Source of the DNA: Agarilytica sp033852165
GTDB lineage: Bacteria > Pseudomonadota > Gammaproteobacteria > Pseudomonadales > Cellvibrionaceae
DNA: 64,000 nt
Assembly (NCBI GenBank): GCA_033852165.1
Contig: JAWSUZ010000064.1
Span: 98,241-162,240, forward strand
Direction: 5' to 3'
The notes below the pieces were generated by a model that saw only the letters and a program-made list of their open reading frames with translations, searched no databases and was not told the DNA's origin. The translations under genes were made by a program, and so were the position numbers. This document shows positions 1 to 8,698 of this stretch, in pieces; position 1 is the first letter of the stretch, and every line of letters begins with the position of its first letter.

Positions 1-281
1 CGGCCATCGACAACAACCATCACATAAACATTGTCAGCCATCACACGATAGATAATTCGGTAGGGTTTGAAATAGATCTCCCGGTATTCACGCAAACCGA
101 CCATTAAGAGCTCCTCTGGGTAAGCACCACGCTCTGGGTTTTCAGAAAGCCCCGAAAAGGCTTCTTCTATCTTGTCGAGAACGTAATCTGCCTTTTCAGG
201 TGCATCATGAAATTCGATATAGTCATAAAGGTCTTCAAGGTCGTGGGCGGCATCGTCAGTTAGGAATACCTGATAGCTCAT
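1..281 (-). CDS. RelE/ParE-family toxin, 3' end outside window
   Basis: The visible 93 codons start MSYQVFLTDDAAHDLEDLYDY and contain the conserved tail LREYREIYFKPYRIIYRV, which is the RelE/ParE fold: an early helical hairpin followed by a basic beta-sheet with the REYR...YRIIYR core. Family members either cleave mRNA on the ribosome or poison gyrase. This layout (D-LxDLYDYI near the start, LGVxEYREIxxKPYRIxYxV later) looks more ParE-like, but the target cannot be read from sequence. The ATG overlaps the TGA of the upstream antitoxin (TGATG), the usual translational coupling in these pairs. The last few residues lie beyond position 1, so completeness is unknown. Confidence 0.88.
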   Translation of the reverse strand, partial: MSYQVFLTDDAAHDLEDLYDYIEFHDAPEKADYVLDKIEEAFSGLSENPERGAYPEELLMVGLREYREIYFKPYRIIYRVMADNVYVMVVVDG

Positions 282-556
282 CAGCTATTTTTGCTCCTAT
301 CTCGAAGCCTCGTAACTACATCACCAGCAGGCTGAACCTTGCCATCTTCAACCTGCCGAGTACCCAGTGCAAGCACCTTCAACAGCGCCATGGTCTCCTG
401 GGTTTGCTCATAGCTTTTGATGTCCTGCATCACAGCTTTTGCTTCTCCATTCTGGGTAATTATCAATGGCTCGACATGCGCAGAAAGATTGCGCACGATT
501 TCAGCGGCATGGGCCTTCAAATAGCTAATGGGTTTGATTTGATCTGATAATTTCAT
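281..556 (-). CDS. Phd/YefM-family antitoxin
   Basis: A 91-residue protein starting MKLSDQIKPISYLKAHAAEI, a typical Phd/YefM N-terminal DNA-binding segment. It is followed by a helical toxin-binding tail rich in Gln, Glu and Arg. I chose the ATG at 556 over an in-frame GTG at 562 because the GAGG ribosome-binding motif lies 6-9 bases before the ATG and would overlap the GTG. Phd proteins bind their own promoter and neutralise the partner toxin, encoded immediately downstream with a 1-base overlap. Autoregulation is expected from the family and fits the imperfect palindrome just upstream. Confidence 0.9.
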   Translation of the reverse strand: MKLSDQIKPISYLKAHAAEIVRNLSAHVEPLIITQNGEAKAVMQDIKSYEQTQETMALLKVLALGTRQVEDGKVQPAGDVVTRLRDRSKNS

Positions 557-571
557 AAGCACCTCAATATA

Positions 572-587
572 GAACCAAATATGGTCC
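572..587. promoter_or_regulatory. candidate antitoxin operator
   Basis: Imperfect 16-bp palindrome GAACCAAATATGGTCC lies about 15-30 bases upstream of the antitoxin ATG, inside an AT-rich stretch that should hold the promoter. Phd-type antitoxins usually bind short palindromes here. Only position and partial symmetry support it. Confidence 0.35.
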
Positions 588-673
588 TAATACAGGTCGT
601 TGTCAACCTAAACGACTTAGCAACACCAGCTCCCAACTGACTTTTCATGCTTGATCATTACCACCGGTTTAAG

Positions 674-702
674 AAGGCCAGGCATTCTTGGCTGGCCTTT
701 TT
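674..702 (+). terminator. rho-independent terminator-like hairpin
   Basis: Stem AAGGCCAG/CTGGCCTT with a 10-base loop followed by TTTTT on the plus strand. No plus-strand gene was found upstream within the window, so it may be an orphan or may block read-through. The surrounding gap (601-1014) otherwise shows no credible gene. Confidence 0.6.
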
Positions 703-1014
703 GATTGCCCGGCTCCCCACGTCATAGGACTTATATTGCAAGGCTTTACGACACCTAAACGCCAGTCACCATCTCTCACGTTTAGCCTTCCCTAGGCATT
801 ATGCCGGGTATAAAAGGGCTCTCTGTCTCAAGACTAGCCAACAAACGACTCTCGCCCACAGTCTCGCCATGTCGAAAAAGCTCAATTATATCGACACATT
901 CGCGTGATATATTTATCGGATAACCATATGCTCTCAACGTGCCGAAATAATTGAAAACATCAACAAAACAAAGGCTTAGTGGCTGCCCCACCTACCCTAG
1001 GTAAAAAACAAACC

Positions 1015-2409
1015 ATGAGCAAAGACAAACTCACAACGCTAAAACAGAATCTAGAATCGTTACCTCACGAGGAGCTCGTTGATCTGGTTATACAGCTTCA
1101 CGGCCATGACAAAACCATCGACGAGCGCATTACCTACTTGGCCAATAAAAATAACCCCAAAGAACAAGCCAAGCTGATTAAAAAACGGATTCAATCCATT
1201 AAGCGTGGTAGCAGATTTATCCCTTATCGCGAGAGCTATGAGTTTTCCTTAAAAGTCGAATCAATTTTGGCAGATTGTGAGCCCCTGATTTCAGAAAGCC
1301 CCAAACAAGCCTTTGAACTCCTTGACGCTTTTATGGCTACCAATGAAGGTGTATTTAAACGCTTGGATGACTCAGGGGGCAGCGTTGGGGATATCTATCG
1401 TTGCGGGGTGGAAATGTGGATTTCAGCTGCACGGCAATTTCGCCACAATGGCGGCGAGAAAATCGACTGGCAAAAGACAGTTCTGGAACGTTTTGCGGCA
1501 AACGGGTATTCCGTCTGGGATACATTGTTGAAACAAAGTGCTGCACTATTGACCGACGATGAGTTGAAAAAACTCGCCTGGCGTTTTGAAAATGAGGCGC
1601 GTAAGGCGCAGGCAGCGCATACCGAGCCAAGGGGCTACAACTCTGAAGCCACTAATGCGAGATTAGGGCTGGCGGGTGTTGCGCGCGCACTTAAGAATGT
1701 GGAGCTTTATGAGCGAGCAACATTAATCAGCTGTCCTGCCCCTAACGAATTACAGAAACTAGATTTAGCACGTTTTTGTTTACTTATCGGGAATATCGAA
1801 AGAGCCTTACACTGGCTGGAAGGGAAATGGGAGGGGTACGTTGAAGGTGACAAGCGAAAGCTATTGGATGAATGTTATAGCCATGGCGAAAACACGACAG
1901 CGCTACTCGAATTACGAACAAATTCTTACGAAAATGATCCGTCTTACGAAAACTTACAAGACCTAAAAGCATTACTGTCGCCGAAGGAGCAGGAAAAAAT
2001 ACAAAACGAAGCCATCAATAAAGCGATGGCTATGCCGGTATTTTGCTTTTCTATCGATACGCTTATCAAGCTCGATGCTATTGAGGCAGCCGAGAAAAAG
2101 CTTTTCGCGCAGGCCGATTCGCTTAAGGCAGAATCTTATGAGTGGCTACTAAACTGGGTGTCATATTTCAGTGAGCATGAAAACCACCTTGCGGTTGTTT
2201 TGTGTTACAGGGCACTGATTGACGATATTTTGGAAGCTGGTAGAAGTAAAGGCTATAACCACGCCGCCAAATATTTTAAAACCTTACAGTTAGAGAGTAT
2301 GAAGGTTGAAGATTATCGGACATTTCCTGATAGGCTCCAATATATTGATCAACTAGAAGAGCGACATAAATTGAAGCGCTCTTTTTGGGCTAAGGTGGCG
2401 TCGTGTTAG
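1015..2409 (+). CDS. DUF6880 family protein
   Basis: A 464-residue soluble, helix-rich protein. It matches what I know of the DUF6880 family: an N-terminal block with LPHEELVDLVIQL, a SIKRGSRFIPYRES segment, FELLDAFMATNEGVFKRLDDSGG near residues 90-110, a TPR-like middle (LARFCLLIGNIERALHWLEG), and a C-terminal ALIDDILEAGRSKGYNHAAKYF plus RSFW end. Function is unknown; the middle and C-terminal helical repeats suggest protein binding. The start is uncertain: a GTG at 979 has AAAGG five bases upstream and would add 12 residues, while the ATG at 1015 gives the more family-like start MSKDKLTTLKQ. It stands alone on the plus strand with no operon partner. Confidence 0.75.
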   Translation: MSKDKLTTLKQNLESLPHEELVDLVIQLHGHDKTIDERITYLANKNNPKEQAKLIKKRIQSIKRGSRFIPYRESYEFSLKVESILADCEPLISESPKQAFELLDAFMATNEGVFKRLDDSGGSVGDIYRCGVEMWISAARQFRHNGGEKIDWQKTVLERFAANGYSVWDTLLKQSAALLTDDELKKLAWRFENEARKAQAAHTEPRGYNSEATNARLGLAGVARALKNVELYERATLISCPAPNELQKLDLARFCLLIGNIERALHWLEGKWEGYVEGDKRKLLDECYSHGENTTALLELRTNSYENDPSYENLQDLKALLSPKEQEKIQNEAINKAMAMPVFCFSIDTLIKLDAIEAAEKKLFAQADSLKAESYEWLLNWVSYFSEHENHLAVVLCYRALIDDILEAGRSKGYNHAAKYFKTLQLESMKVEDYRTFPDRLQYIDQLEERHKLKRSFWAKVASC

Positions 2410-2528
2410 CGTGTTTATACGAACGTTATTAATGTCGACTATCGTGGGGGCAATTCAAACCCCAGAAATAAGCAACTATACTTCTCTACATAAGCCCATC
2501 ATTTCAACCTTCTATTGAGGACCAGGCT

Positions 2529-2852
2529 ATGTCAGAAGAACGCCGCAAGCACGTCCGCATTACCTTCGACTGTGAAATGGCCATCGAGATCAAAGGAGGG
2601 TTTTACAGTTGCTCTCTGCGTAATATTTCAGAAAGCGGCGCCATGGCACAAATAAATAGTGGGGATATTTCTGTTCTCGCTACCGGCGATGAAGGCACAT
2701 GCTTTTTTGACTATAAAAACCGGTCGTTCGAGGGTAGATGTCGTGTAATGCGCGTGGCTGGTAGCACCGTCGCCCTTCTCTTTTGGGCTATGGATGTGGA
2801 TCAGGCGTTTTTCATCCGGAATATAATTAACGAGCTGAGCGACAACGCCTAA
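2529..2852 (+). CDS. PilZ domain protein
   Basis: A 107-residue protein that is almost only a PilZ domain. Residues 5-10 are RRKHVR (the RxxxR motif) and residues 33-38 are NISESG (the D/NxSxxG motif); together these bind cyclic di-GMP in characterised members. A beta-barrel follows (CFFDYKNRSFEGRCRVMRV). Single-domain PilZ proteins act as c-di-GMP receptors that pass the signal to a partner. The partner is not obvious here, but the window also encodes a REC-GGDEF-EAL protein near 49 kb. TTGAGG lies 7 bases upstream of the ATG. Confidence 0.92.
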   Translation: MSEERRKHVRITFDCEMAIEIKGGFYSCSLRNISESGAMAQINSGDISVLATGDEGTCFFDYKNRSFEGRCRVMRVAGSTVALLFWAMDVDQAFFIRNIINELSDNA

Positions 2853-3142
2853 AAAACGTAGCCTATATCTCTGCTCGTCATAAATACTAATACCTGTAAG
2901 ACTTAAGAGCCGTCGCAAACACCTTTGATATAAAGCAGCCCAATCATGGATATGGCGTCCGCCACCTCCACACCTCACATACTCGCGACATCTGTAGGAA
3001 ATATCTCACAAATATCATGGCAAATGTCGCCTAGAAAAGCACCGCATTGACTGCCAGAATTACATCGTTGCTATCAACTGCTGACCACAGGTCAGGAATT
3101 CAGTTTTTAGCGATGCCGACACTGAAACCAAGGGTTTGAGAC

Positions 3143-3478
3143 ATGAAAGATTGCATCATCGCGGTAAAAAGTAGACATAACTATATTTCACTCCTCTGTC
3201 ATCACGACGAGCTTTCTGATGTAGGTGGAGTGTTGCGCGGTAAATACAGCTCTGCATCAGCGGCTAACGAGCTTATCGCTCTGGGCGATCTCAATACTCT
3301 CGACGAACGTGATTGGGGATATATCTGGAACGAGACAGTCCCCCTGTCCCACGATAACTTAAAGTCCCTTGAAAAACACTGTAAGACTATCGGCGCAGAA
3401 AAGCTTCACGTTTATGAAGATAACGCCTGGGAAAGTTTAACGATAGCTGAGCCTAAGCAGTATCTTAGAACAGCCTAA
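3143..3478 (+). CDS. small phage/plasmid-type protein of unknown function
   Basis: A 111-residue soluble protein with good ribosome-binding support (AAGGG 9 bases before the ATG). From memory it resembles a family found in phages and plasmids whose members begin with a basic strand, then carry a CHxDG-like segment, a G(V/K)xL...Y segment and a LIxLGDLSxL motif. Here these read CHHDELSDVGG, LRGKY and ELIALGDLNTL. No function is known to me for that family. No other phage gene lies next to it, so it is either an isolated accessory gene or domesticated. Confidence 0.6.
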   Translation: MKDCIIAVKSRHNYISLLCHHDELSDVGGVLRGKYSSASAANELIALGDLNTLDERDWGYIWNETVPLSHDNLKSLEKHCKTIGAEKLHVYEDNAWESLTIAEPKQYLRTA

Positions 3479-3520
3479 AAAGACTAGCCGCCCTAAAAGA
3501 GGAGAATCGTTATAAAAAAG

Positions 3521-3715
3521 CTATTCATCCTCGTGCGAGACAAAGACAGCACAATCGCCATCAGGATCAACGCTTACGCTGAAATCAATTGGCCGACAAC
3601 AAACCTGGCAATCCTCAATATAGCTTTGCTGTGAAACCGAGCGGTCGATCAACACTTCTATCGTTTCACCACAATATGGGCACTGTATTTTTCTCGCTTC
3701 AGTGTCATTGATCAT
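3521..3715 (-). CDS. CPXCG-motif cysteine-rich protein
   Basis: A 64-residue protein with a CPYCG pair near the N-terminus and a CQVCCRPI pair about 30 residues later, together a four-cysteine zinc ribbon. The spacing and the acidic DPDGDCAVFVSHEDE end fit the small CPXCG-motif proteins common in gammaproteobacteria, whose role is not established. The ATG at 3715 (MINDTEARKIQCPYCG) was preferred over a longer upstream extension that would add 27 non-conserved residues. It converges with the preceding plus-strand gene. Confidence 0.78.
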   Translation of the reverse strand: MINDTEARKIQCPYCGETIEVLIDRSVSQQSYIEDCQVCCRPIDFSVSVDPDGDCAVFVSHEDE

Positions 3716-3971
3716 ATTATTTAAAATAACCTCTTTTCGTTTACATTCACTTTCTCTAGACGCCAAAAACAACAAAACTGTAGTCCAGTCGTCCACGCTA
3801 TCGCGTAAAACAAAATTTATCGAATGCTATTTCCCTACGTGAGCATCATTCACTTATGAATCACACTCACGCGCCCAATAATGGCGCTCGTTCCATCCAT
3901 TTACTCATCATTTCCCGTCATCATGCTTCTATAACAGAACAAGGCCAAACTTCTTGGATAAAGGGCTTTAG

Positions 3972-5216
3972 ATGAAACATATACTACTTACTTTTATTTT
4001 ACTTATTGTTACACCTTACGCTGCCGCTTCGTGCAAAACACCTAACTGCATCGACTGCGCCACTGAGGGCTGGAGCGACCGACGCTTTTATATCAGTAAC
4101 TACAGTCATTCAGCTTCCAACAATTCACTCGCAAAATTAAGCAATGAAAACCCTTACCAAGGTTTAGATCTCAGCATCAACAACGTTGACCCGAAAGTTG
4201 AAGCATCGAGCAACTTTATTCAACCACGCTGGTACCTGTCCGAGAATATTGCACTACCGCCATATTACTGGAGCGGCCCTCTCACCTATTACGGCCCCAT
4301 TGGTGCCTACGGGCCTTTAAGCTCTTACGGTCCGATTGGCGCTTCCGCTTGGGAGCCTGCAGATTGGACGGAGGTTTGGGAGGACGCTTACGGCAGTTTG
4401 TTCTCAGAGCTCGATTACTTTGTCGACGCTAACGGTCCTCTCAGTATTTCGGGTCCTTTGGGACCCAATGGACCGTATACAACCACAGCCTACTGCAATA
4501 CTTTACCGGCGATTAATGATTTCGGAAAACACTTACAGGCAGGTGGTATTTGGTCTGCGCTTGGGCCTGCGGGTCCTCTCGGCCCTATTGGCCCCCTCGG
4601 ACCATTAGGGCCAAACGGAACCGCTGCGCAATTATACCCGCCGGATAGTAATGGAAATTATATTGACCCTAAAACCGCTGAGGTTGTGAGCGCTATAAAT
4701 ATTTACCAGAACGATGGAAAAACACTTTATCGAACTTACCCATTATATGAACTATACAATGCAAACTATGCATTGGGTCGCGTCAATGATATGTCCTGGC
4801 TCGCTACCTCGGGCAGCATTAGCGGTGATGATCAACAAGTTTGGCAAACACAACCAACTTTCGACCAATATGTTTCCGTCGTTACGATTATGAACCAAGC
4901 ATCCATTTATAATTTAGAACATTTATCGATATCCATAACAGATAAGCATACCGGTTTCGTGATTACGGCAAACCAATCAACGTCCGAACTAAACCCTTCT
5001 ATTCAGTATGTAAACCAATTATTTTTTAGAGCTACAGCGGGACATAATTATTCTATTGCCGTATCTGCGACAGAAAATAACAACCAGAAAACCATTAGTT
5101 ATCGAATAATGGTGACAGGATCAACGCAGTATTTAAATCAAACGGATATCAGTGGGGACCATCAAACGAATATATCGCCTAAAAAATATAGGGCTATCTC
5201 ACATAAACAGCAATAG
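3972..5216 (+). CDS. secreted collagen-like Gly-Pro-X repeat protein
   Basis: A 414-residue protein with a clear Sec signal (MKHILLTFILLIVTPYAAAS, cleavage before CKTPN). Three blocks of Gly-Pro-Leu/Ile triplets lie at about residues 102-123, 155-168 and 198-215; the last reads GPLGPIGPLGPLGPNG. Blocks one and two are interrupted by Tyr/Ser-rich linkers. Four cysteines sit just after the signal (C21, C26, C29 and one near residue 175). The C-terminal 130 residues look like a beta-sandwich of the pre-peptidase type (SISITDKHTGFVITA...YSIAVSAT). Function is unknown; an extracellular structural or adhesive role is an inference. The 3' end overlaps the convergent hemolysin III gene by 23 bases. 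Confidence 0.8.
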   Translation: MKHILLTFILLIVTPYAAASCKTPNCIDCATEGWSDRRFYISNYSHSASNNSLAKLSNENPYQGLDLSINNVDPKVEASSNFIQPRWYLSENIALPPYYWSGPLTYYGPIGAYGPLSSYGPIGASAWEPADWTEVWEDAYGSLFSELDYFVDANGPLSISGPLGPNGPYTTTAYCNTLPAINDFGKHLQAGGIWSALGPAGPLGPIGPLGPLGPNGTAAQLYPPDSNGNYIDPKTAEVVSAINIYQNDGKTLYRTYPLYELYNANYALGRVNDMSWLATSGSISGDDQQVWQTQPTFDQYVSVVTIMNQASIYNLEHLSISITDKHTGFVITANQSTSELNPSIQYVNQLFFRATAGHNYSIAVSATENNNQKTISYRIMVTGSTQYLNQTDISGDHQTNISPKKYRAISHKQQ

Positions 5217-5820
5217 AAATAAAATGACACGTGGACCCCAGCAAAACGAACAGATGCCACACGCCGTGTGCATGAGGGAGTTTTTTCATTTTATCCAGCA
5301 CATAAAAAATAATGCCTACAGTGTAGGCAACACCCCCCATCGTTAACCAAACAACACCCGCCGGGGAAAAAGCGGCTTTCATTTCCGAATAATTAAGCAT
5401 GCACAGCCACCCCATAATCAAGTAAATCGCTATCTGTAACCACTTGATACGCCGAGGTAATAAGATATCCAGCAACAATCCCAAAATCGCAAACACCCAA
5501 ATCAATATGAGCATCATCAAACCGCCACTGCCCCATAAAGAAACAAGCATATAGGGCGTATAAGTACCCGCGATAAGCAGATAAATGCAAACGTGATCGA
5601 GCTTTTGAAATATTTTTTTTAGCTTCGGAGAATGGAGACTGTGGTAAAGCGTCGATATTGCATAAAGTAAAATCAATGTAATGCCAAACACACTGAAACC
5701 AACAATGAGTAGGGGGTTTCGCTCTTGAATACTGATCGTCAGCAATGCACCAAAACCAACCAGTGACAGAACCGCCCCGATTAAATGGGTAATACTATTG
5801 AATTTTTCACCGGTATACAT
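5194..5820 (-). CDS. hemolysin III (YqfA/PAQR) family membrane protein
   Basis: About 208 residues from the ATG at 5820 (MYTGEKFNSITHLIG). It has seven hydrophobic segments and the family metal-site elements: an early Ser/His segment (SITHLIGA), the YHS motif in STLYHSLHSP followed by KLDHVCIYLLIAGTYTP, and a late His pair in PHAHGVWHLFVLLGS. These residues match the zinc-binding Ser/His/Asp set of PAQR proteins. Bacterial members are implicated in membrane homeostasis; the haemolysin name is historical. A longer start at 5868 would add 16 unconserved residues. Its 3' end overlaps the neighbouring convergent gene. Confidence 0.9.
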   Translation of the reverse strand: MYTGEKFNSITHLIGAVLSLVGFGALLTISIQERNPLLIVGFSVFGITLILLYAISTLYHSLHSPKLKKIFQKLDHVCIYLLIAGTYTPYMLVSLWGSGGLMMLILIWVFAILGLLLDILLPRRIKWLQIAIYLIMGWLCMLNYSEMKAAFSPAGVVWLTMGGVAYTVGIIFYVLDKMKKLPHAHGVWHLFVLLGSTCHFISIAVYVR

Positions 5821-6037
5821 TGTCGTATTCGTCAGATTAATAAATGAAAACAGACTAGCCAATCCCACCCTAAACTATCCCTCAAACTGTCATAGCTGCA
5901 TGAGATTGATACTTCAGTGATATTAATTATTGTGGCATTGAGAGGCTAAGCATACAAAAACGGGGAGCGTAAGAACAGGAGTAGATCAGGGGAAACCGCA
6001 GGTCAAAGTAAGTCTGAATAATGAAACACTTACCGGA

Positions 6038-6205
6038 TCAATGAACAGTCATATTCCCAACAGCATTAAACTCAAAGAACTGAACATCACGGGAAGCTTC
6101 CAGTAATACGGATTCCGAATCACTGACAAACCCTTTAAACTCTTGGTCTAACTCTTCCCGAACCTGCTCCAGGCTTTTATATATTGTATCTTTTTTCATA
6201 TCCAT
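6038..6205 (-). CDS. possible 55-residue small protein
   Basis: A short ORF reading MDMKKDTIYKSLEQVREELD and continuing as an acidic amphipathic helix to NMTVH. The composition looks protein-like (regular heptad Leu/Val spacing, high Lys/Glu) and it sits alone in a 0.66 kb gap. Ribosome-binding support is weak (GAG 6-8 bases upstream). I do not recognise a family. The rest of the gap 5881-6544 shows nothing I can name. Confidence 0.4.
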   Translation of the reverse strand: MDMKKDTIYKSLEQVREELDQEFKGFVSDSESVLLEASRDVQFFEFNAVGNMTVH

Positions 6206-6544
6206 ACCAACTCTGCTTTAAAGGCGTAAAACACCGTTTAGATCAAATAACCGCTTACCTGTATACGTTGGAAATATGATACGGGTTCACGAACGGTAAG
6301 AATATCCGCCAATGGCTGAATGTTTTGTGAGATATGGCTTACATGGGTAGCAGAGAGCGAAAAACACAGAAAGATGCCTAAGTTTTCATGCTTCAGCACC
6401 ACTTTATGGCTTTAAATGAAACAGCTATTGCCCTCTACTGCCGCCTACTTATAACCAACCGGTATTATCGACTTCATTGCTTATCTACACTTTGCCAAAA
6501 CTGGAAAAAGCAATGAACAAACGACAATGAAAAACTTAAATTAG

Positions 6545-7861
6545 TCAGAAGTTCAACTGAACCACATAGACAATCCCTCTAACATCTTGACCACGCTCTT
6601 TTCGAATCACCGTAGCTTCTTTTGTAATGACATTAAATTTATATCTATCACACAAATACTCAACATACGTTTCGCTATGTGAATAGCGTCCAGAAGTCTG
6701 CAGAAAATAAGATTCGCCTATCAGAATCTCCAATGAAAAGACGAATATTGCCTGAGCAGAAAACAAATCCGACTCTTTGATCGCATTAAATAGAGGGTCG
6801 AGATCACCGAGATAAATCAATACCTCTGCAGCAACAAGTAAACTGTAGCGGTCAATAACACTCGAGGACCTAATAAAGTGAACAACCTCGTCTTTCACTA
6901 GTTGATGGTAAATTCCTTTCTCTTCAGCCTTATTCAACATAAGCTGAGATAAATCGACCCCATCAATCATATGAGTAATTGGCGCCAATAAGTCTCCCAC
7001 CAAGCCAGTGCCACAGCCTAAGTCCAGTACACGGTGACTATCCATAGGTACAGGTAGCTCGAATGATTCTAGCAATCGCACCATCTTGACAGGAATGTCA
7101 TACCCTAGATCATCCACTAAATGCTCTTCAAAGTGACCAGCAAAACCATCAAATAATTTTTCTACGTATTCGTCTGGCGCTTTTTCACTCTGCTTACCAC
7201 TTAGCGCGTCTATCATATGTCGCACGCTAGCGTCTGGACCACTGAGTTGAAGATGACGATTTAACGCTCGTAAGGCATATTCCTGTTTCCCCATTTTCAT
7301 ATAGGCCACACCAAGATTACGGTAAGCAGGGGGAAATTTTTCATCGATGGAAAGTGCGCGCTGAAAAGACTCTATTGCTTCGTCATTTCGATTCGTTTGC
7401 AATAAGGCAACGCCCAACTGATTATGAGCGTCAATCATATTTGGATTAAATTTTATAGCCTTTTGAAGAGCCAGCAGTGCGTCAGTGCGCATGCCGAGAT
7501 CTATTTGCAAACAACCAATATTGTAAGCAATCATTCCAGCGCTTTCTGGTGTATCAACATTTTCACTGGCGAATATCATTGAGGCTAACGACTCATCCAT
7601 TCCGCCAAGGTCTTTATAGGCAAAACTCAAATTCAAATGGAACTGATAGGGATCGGAATTAATTGCAATCGCTTTTTTAAATTGCGTAACTGCATAGCGC
7701 GAGTTACCTTCATCACGAGCAATACAGCCCATCAAAAAATATGCTTGGGGGAATGTTCTGGATGTTTTTTGGGCGCGCAGGCACTGAGTCTTAGCGCCCT
7801 TAAGGTCACCGTTTTGATAAAGCTTAATGGCCTTTTCGAACAGCTTTGCCGTCTTCGCCAA
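6545..7861 (-). CDS. TPR-repeat SAM-dependent methyltransferase
   Basis: A 438-residue protein. Residues 1-210 hold about six TPR units (for example AYFLMGCIARDEGNSRYAVTQFKKAIAI and AHNQLGVALLQTNRNDEAIESFQRALSI). Residues 225-438 are a class I methyltransferase with motif I VLDLGCGTGLVG and the following acidic strand GVDLSQLML. The linker YVEKLFDGFAGHFEEHL is typical of the COG4976 group of TPR-methyltransferases. Substrate unknown. The methyltransferase core seems complete. It sits upstream of nothing in the same direction, so it is probably a single-gene unit. Confidence 0.88.
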   Translation of the reverse strand: MAKTAKLFEKAIKLYQNGDLKGAKTQCLRAQKTSRTFPQAYFLMGCIARDEGNSRYAVTQFKKAIAINSDPYQFHLNLSFAYKDLGGMDESLASMIFASENVDTPESAGMIAYNIGCLQIDLGMRTDALLALQKAIKFNPNMIDAHNQLGVALLQTNRNDEAIESFQRALSIDEKFPPAYRNLGVAYMKMGKQEYALRALNRHLQLSGPDASVRHMIDALSGKQSEKAPDEYVEKLFDGFAGHFEEHLVDDLGYDIPVKMVRLLESFELPVPMDSHRVLDLGCGTGLVGDLLAPITHMIDGVDLSQLMLNKAEEKGIYHQLVKDEVVHFIRSSSVIDRYSLLVAAEVLIYLGDLDPLFNAIKESDLFSAQAIFVFSLEILIGESYFLQTSGRYSHSETYVEYLCDRYKFNVITKEATVIRKERGQDVRGIVYVVQLNF

Positions 7862-8076
7862 GGGAGATCCTATAGTGTCAAATAAGGAGTCAAATATCAG
7901 ATCAATTACACCTTAATTATTGGTGATTGAGATATTTTGTAAATCAAGATAAGTACGGTGAACACTAAGGGAGTCAAGGGGGAAACCAAGGGAATTCCCC
8001 CTAACATTTTGAATCTAAGCAGAGAATACTATGAGAACAAAGTACGTATTCAATTACTCATAAAACGGTTGAATGA

Positions 8077-8688
8077 TTACTCCACGCCTTCTATACCAAT
8101 CAACTCAGAAAGATCCTTTACACCAAGTTTCTTGTTGATATTAGCCCGATGCGTTTCAATTGTTTTTGTCGAAAGTGAAAGGGTTTGTGACATTCCCTTA
8201 TTACTCAAGCCTTTAATCATCATGCGGTATACCTCCCCCTCCCTCGTCGTCAAAACACTTAACTTCGATTGAATTTGATTAAGAGTAGTCGATATAGCTA
8301 GGGATTCCTCACTCATTCGAATCGCTTTCATAACGGTATCGAGAAGCTGTTGATTATTAAAGGGCTTTTGTAGAAAATCGAAAGCGCCCATTTTTAGGGC
8401 ATTCACAGCCATAGGAACTTCACCGTGCGCTGTAAGAAAAATGATAGGAAGATTAACTCCCTTCTCAATCAGAATTTGTTGAAGCTCAATACCGCTCATG
8501 GCAGGCATGCGGACATCTAACAACATGCACCCCGAACCAAGTGACAGAGGATCGTCCAGATCAATCCCGGCCATAAACTCGCGAGCACTTAAATACGATT
8601 TCACTTTAAGATCAACCGTAGAAAGCAGCCAGCTTAGCGCTTCTTGTACACCCTCTTCATCATCAACAATATAAACTGTAGATGTCAT
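8077..8688 (-). CDS. FixJ/TtrR-like response regulator
   Basis: A 203-residue protein with an N-terminal receiver (acidic pair DDEE at 9-12, phospho-acceptor D58 in LLDVRMPAMSG, T in FLTAHGE, K in FLQKPF) and a C-terminal LuxR-type HTH (LTTREGEVYRMMIKGLSNKGMSQTLSLSTKTIETHRANI). This is the FixJ/NodW layout. The ATG at 8688 has AAGGTG 7 bases upstream, better than a GTG at 8697. The gene follows the kinase stop by about 10 bases, so the two are co-transcribed. Target genes are not visible. Confidence 0.92.
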   Translation of the reverse strand: MTSTVYIVDDEEGVQEALSWLLSTVDLKVKSYLSAREFMAGIDLDDPLSLGSGCMLLDVRMPAMSGIELQQILIEKGVNLPIIFLTAHGEVPMAVNALKMGAFDFLQKPFNNQQLLDTVMKAIRMSEESLAISTTLNQIQSKLSVLTTREGEVYRMMIKGLSNKGMSQTLSLSTKTIETHRANINKKLGVKDLSELIGIEGVE

Positions 8689-8698
8689 TTTTTTCACC

